A stretch of 7,961 nucleotides of DNA from an uncultured Alistipes sp. (lineage in GTDB: Bacteria; Bacteroidota; Bacteroidia; Bacteroidales; Rikenellaceae). The translations under genes were made by a program, and so were the position numbers. The stretch's first letter is position 1, and each line of letters opens with the position of its first letter. The notes beneath the pieces were generated by a model, which saw only the letters and a list, made by a program, of their open reading frames with translations, was not told the origin of the DNA and ran no database searches. Positions 6,602-7,961 of the stretch are shown here, one piece after another. The DNA lies in NCBI GenBank assembly GCA_900544265.1, contig UQUQ01000045.1:1-7961 (forward strand), given 5' to 3'.

Positions 6602-6659
6602 CGCCGCTACCTGCGCTCGCCGCTACCTGCGCCTGCCGCCACCTGCGCCCGCCGCTGCG
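6602..6659. repeat. 16-bp tandem repeat, about 3.6 copies
   Basis: Units CGCCGCTACCTGCGCT (6602-6617), CGCCGCTACCTGCGCC (6618-6633) and TGCCGCCACCTGCGCC (6634-6649) are followed by a partial fourth, CGCCGCTGCG (6650-6659). It starts five bases after the tamL stop codon. The 16-base period is not a multiple of three, which argues against a coding repeat. Confidence 0.8.
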
Positions 6660-6660
6660 T

Positions 6661-6820
6661 TTTTTCCTGCCGCCCCCTTTTGCGCGCCTGCTGCTGTCGG
6701 CTTTTCGCTGCCACCACTTTCTGCTTGCGTCCTGCTGCGTCTTTTCGCTGCCGCCCCTTTTTGCACGCCGTGTGCCGCCGCCTCCTTGCGCCGTCCTTTT
6801 TCGTGTGCCGCTTGCCGCGG
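6661..6820. repeat. Imperfect 40-bp tandem repeat, 3 to 4 copies, A-depleted
   Basis: Blocks start at 6661, 6701, 6741 and, more weakly, 6781. The clearest shared part is CTTTTCGCTGCC at 6701 and 6741, matched by TTTTTCCTGCC at 6661, each followed by a C-rich and then T-rich run. The fourth block aligns only with a shift. The period of 40 is not a multiple of three. The repeat resembles replication-slippage material; function unknown. Confidence 0.6.
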
Positions 6821-6887
6821 ATCCGTTCTCTGCTCCCGCTCCCGGTGCCGGTGGCCTTCCGGTTACGTGCATCGGCTTTCCCCGAAC

Positions 6888-6919
6888 AAAAAAATCCCGG
6901 GCCGTTCGTGCGGTCCGGG
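6888..6919 (-). terminator. Rho-independent terminator of the AraC-family gene
   Basis: On the minus strand, CCCGG and CCG (complement of 6911-6919) pair with CGG and CCGGG (complement of 6896-6904) with one internal mismatch and a six-base loop, followed by A and seven T (complement of 6888-6894). It lies about 30 bases after the stop codon. A second hairpin, without a T run, lies at 6933-6949 directly beside the stop. Confidence 0.75.
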
Positions 6920-6950
6920 TGTGTGTGGGGCACCGGCATCTGCTGCCGGG

Positions 6951-7859
6951 TCACTTCTGCGCCTTGTACTGCGAGGGCGACATGCCTGTATTGCGCTTGA
7001 AGTAGCTGCCGAAAAAGGACTGGTTCGGAAAGTTGAGCTGGTAGGCGATCTCCTGAATGCTCAGGTTCGAGTACTTGAGCAGGGTCTTGGCCTCGGTGAT
7101 GACGAAGGTGTCGATCCACTCCGATACGGACCGTCCGCTGATGCGTTTGACAAGCGTTGTGAGGTACTTCGGCGTGATGCAGAGCCGCTGTGCATAGTAT
7201 CCGACGCTGCGCTCCTGCCTGAAGTGTTCGCCGAGCTGCCGGATGAACTCCTTGAAATACTCCTCGGCGCGCGTCTGCGGAGGCCGTTCGGTCTCGGGGT
7301 GCTCGCGGACGTAGCGGTGCAGCACGCTGCCGATCTTGTAGATCGAAGCGGAGAGCAGGTCGCCCACGATGTCGCGTGAAAGCTCCGTTTCGGGCGTGCG
7401 CAGCTCCTGTCCCACGAGCGAAAAGAAGTTGCGCACCTCGCGGCTCTCCTCCTCGGTCAGCTCGATGCAGGGGTGTGCTCCGAACTGCAGCAGCACGGGC
7501 ATGATGTGTTTCGTGTCGATGTTGATGCGCTGCATCATCTCGCGCGAGACGATCAGAACGTGGGCCCGAAAGTGCTCCCCCGGGGCGGTCTGGAGAATGC
7601 TCTGCGGACTGAACACGAACATCGAGTTCCGCCGGATGCGATAGTCCTGGAGATTGAACGTGACGGTGGTCTCTCCGTCGGTGCCGATGCCTACGATGAA
7701 GGCGTCGATCCGGCAGGGGTAGGGCAGCTGAAAGGTCGAGTCGCTGTCGGCCGTAATGCACTCGTTCATGAGTCCGTCCTCCTTGCGGCCGGCCATGGCA
7801 AGCAGTTCGGGCAGCGTGAAGTTCGTGATCGGTTTCCCGTTCGATGTGGTGTTGTTCAT
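6951..7859 (-). CDS. AraC/XylS family transcriptional regulator
   Basis: A 302-residue DNA-binding regulator. Residues 1 to about 190 form a ligand-sensing or dimerisation domain with a cupin-like beta-rich part (for example FIVGIGTDGETTVTFNL at 54-70 and SMFVFSPQSIL at 79-89). Residues about 200-302 form the AraC domain with two helix-turn-helix units: the first around 217-241 (VGYYAQRLCITPKYLTTLVKR) and the second around 265-288, with the hallmark IQEIAYQLNFPNQSFFGSYFKRNTG-type sequence leading to PSQYKAQK at the end. No ligand can be inferred. I chose ATG 7859. An in-frame ATG at 7910 would add 17 residues but lies inside the predicted promoter, and the added residues look unlike protein. 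It is monocistronic in view, converges on tamL and probably controls an unseen gene or itself. Confidence 0.92.
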   Translation of the reverse strand: MNNTTSNGKPITNFTLPELLAMAGRKEDGLMNECITADSDSTFQLPYPCRIDAFIVGIGTDGETTVTFNLQDYRIRRNSMFVFSPQSILQTAPGEHFRAHVLIVSREMMQRINIDTKHIMPVLLQFGAHPCIELTEEESREVRNFFSLVGQELRTPETELSRDIVGDLLSASIYKIGSVLHRYVREHPETERPPQTRAEEYFKEFIRQLGEHFRQERSVGYYAQRLCITPKYLTTLVKRISGRSVSEWIDTFVITEAKTLLKYSNLSIQEIAYQLNFPNQSFFGSYFKRNTGMSPSQYKAQK

Positions 7860-7877
7860 GTTTTCTTTATTTTCGGA

Positions 7878-7910
7878 CAAAAATAGGCTGAATTCAACTT
7901 GCAAATGCAA
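7878..7910 (-). promoter_or_regulatory. Predicted promoter of the AraC-family gene
   Basis: On the minus strand TATTTTTG (7885 to 7878) matches the Bacteroidota -7 box TAnnTTTG, and GTTG/TTG ends at 7908, about 22 bases upstream, slightly longer than the usual 19 to 21. A TTTG at 7905-7902 is closer than usual (16). The start would be near 7871, leaving a leader of roughly a dozen bases to ATG 7859. Confidence 0.5.
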
Positions 7911-7918
7911 CAGAATTC
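7890..7918. promoter_or_regulatory. Nested inverted repeat, candidate operator in the AraC promoter
   Basis: TTGCA-AA-TGCAA (7899-7910) is a perfect 12-base interrupted palindrome, flanked almost symmetrically by GAATTC at 7890-7895 and 7913-7918. It covers the -33 region of the predicted promoter, a place where a bound regulator would affect initiation. Operator function is inferred. Confidence 0.4.
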
Positions 7919-7961
7919 TGATTAATAATTTGTTTAAATTTTTCGTTTGGCGTGAGGTATC

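Larger units (their letters stand above)
6597..6950. other. Non-coding intergenic region between convergent tamL and AraC genes
   Basis: No gene is supported here. The + strand is pyrimidine- and G-rich and almost lacks A: only three A residues (6713, 6716, 6765) occur from 6642 to 6820. Stop codons therefore cannot form on either strand, and frames remain open by composition alone. Most of the stretch is tandem repeats (separate entries), followed by a unique part (6821-6880) and the AraC terminator. No clear intrinsic terminator for tamL was found on the + strand. Confidence 0.6.

Noticed and set aside
4185..6872. 895-codon open frame on the minus strand opposite tamL
   Set aside because: It is antisense to a gene with unambiguous Omp85 features. 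Its product is Arg/Val/Glu-rich without domains, the usual shadow in GC-rich DNA. Its upstream end is kept open by the T-free minus strand of the repeat region.
6607..6950. Lys/Arg/Ala-rich histone-like peptide readable on the minus strand through the repeat region
   Set aside because: It results from a purine-rich minus strand with almost no T, hence no stops. The repeat periods (16 and 40) shift frame from unit to unit, and it is not in frame with the AraC gene, which stops at 6951.
7860..7910. 17-residue N-terminal extension of the AraC-family regulator from ATG 7910
   Set aside because: The interval contains the predicted -7 box and candidate operator; ATG 7859 sits just after the predicted transcription start.

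Overview
The window looks like a piece of a GC-rich Bacteroidota chromosome, most likely from an Alistipes-like (Rikenellaceae) gut lineage. Four things point there: 5S rRNA sequence of Bacteroidota type, several matches to the Bacteroidota promoter box TAnnTTTG, a lipoprotein Omp85 protein of the TamL type, and mostly absent Shine-Dalgarno sequences. The genus is an inference from composition and gene style, not from a database match.

Layout. The left edge (1 to about 110) is the 3' end of a 5S rRNA gene with its intrinsic terminator, so an rRNA operon ends here. A 450-base, A/T-richer stretch without a credible gene follows. It holds several perfect hairpins, an inverted copy of the 5S tail and a good promoter. 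Next comes a + strand CPBP-family intramembrane protease (563-1315). It converges on a minus-strand operon, read from right to left as dapF (2504-3310), a 66-residue charge-segregated protein (2284-2484) and an alpha/beta hydrolase (1420-2271). One hairpin with T runs on both sides appears to terminate both transcripts between 1315 and 1420.

A compact divergent promoter region (3311-3448) separates dapF from a + strand pair, an FMN nitroreductase (3449-4198) and a tamL-type outer-membrane assembly lipoprotein (4203-6596), which are 4 bases apart. After tamL lies a 350-base non-coding stretch made largely of imperfect tandem repeats and almost lacking A on the + strand. At the right edge, a minus-strand AraC-family regulator (6951-7859) has its own terminator and a promoter carrying a nested inverted repeat.

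Functionally, the core genes concern the cell envelope. DapF makes meso-diaminopimelate for peptidoglycan and lysine, TamL inserts or assembles outer-membrane proteins, and the CPBP protein is an integral-membrane protease. The nitroreductase and hydrolase are general metabolic enzymes without a visible specific substrate. I found no CRISPR array, insertion sequence, prophage, toxin-antitoxin pair or recognisable new defence system. The most unusual features are non-coding: the palindromic divergent promoter, the A-depleted tandem repeats and the hairpin-rich spacer after the rRNA operon.
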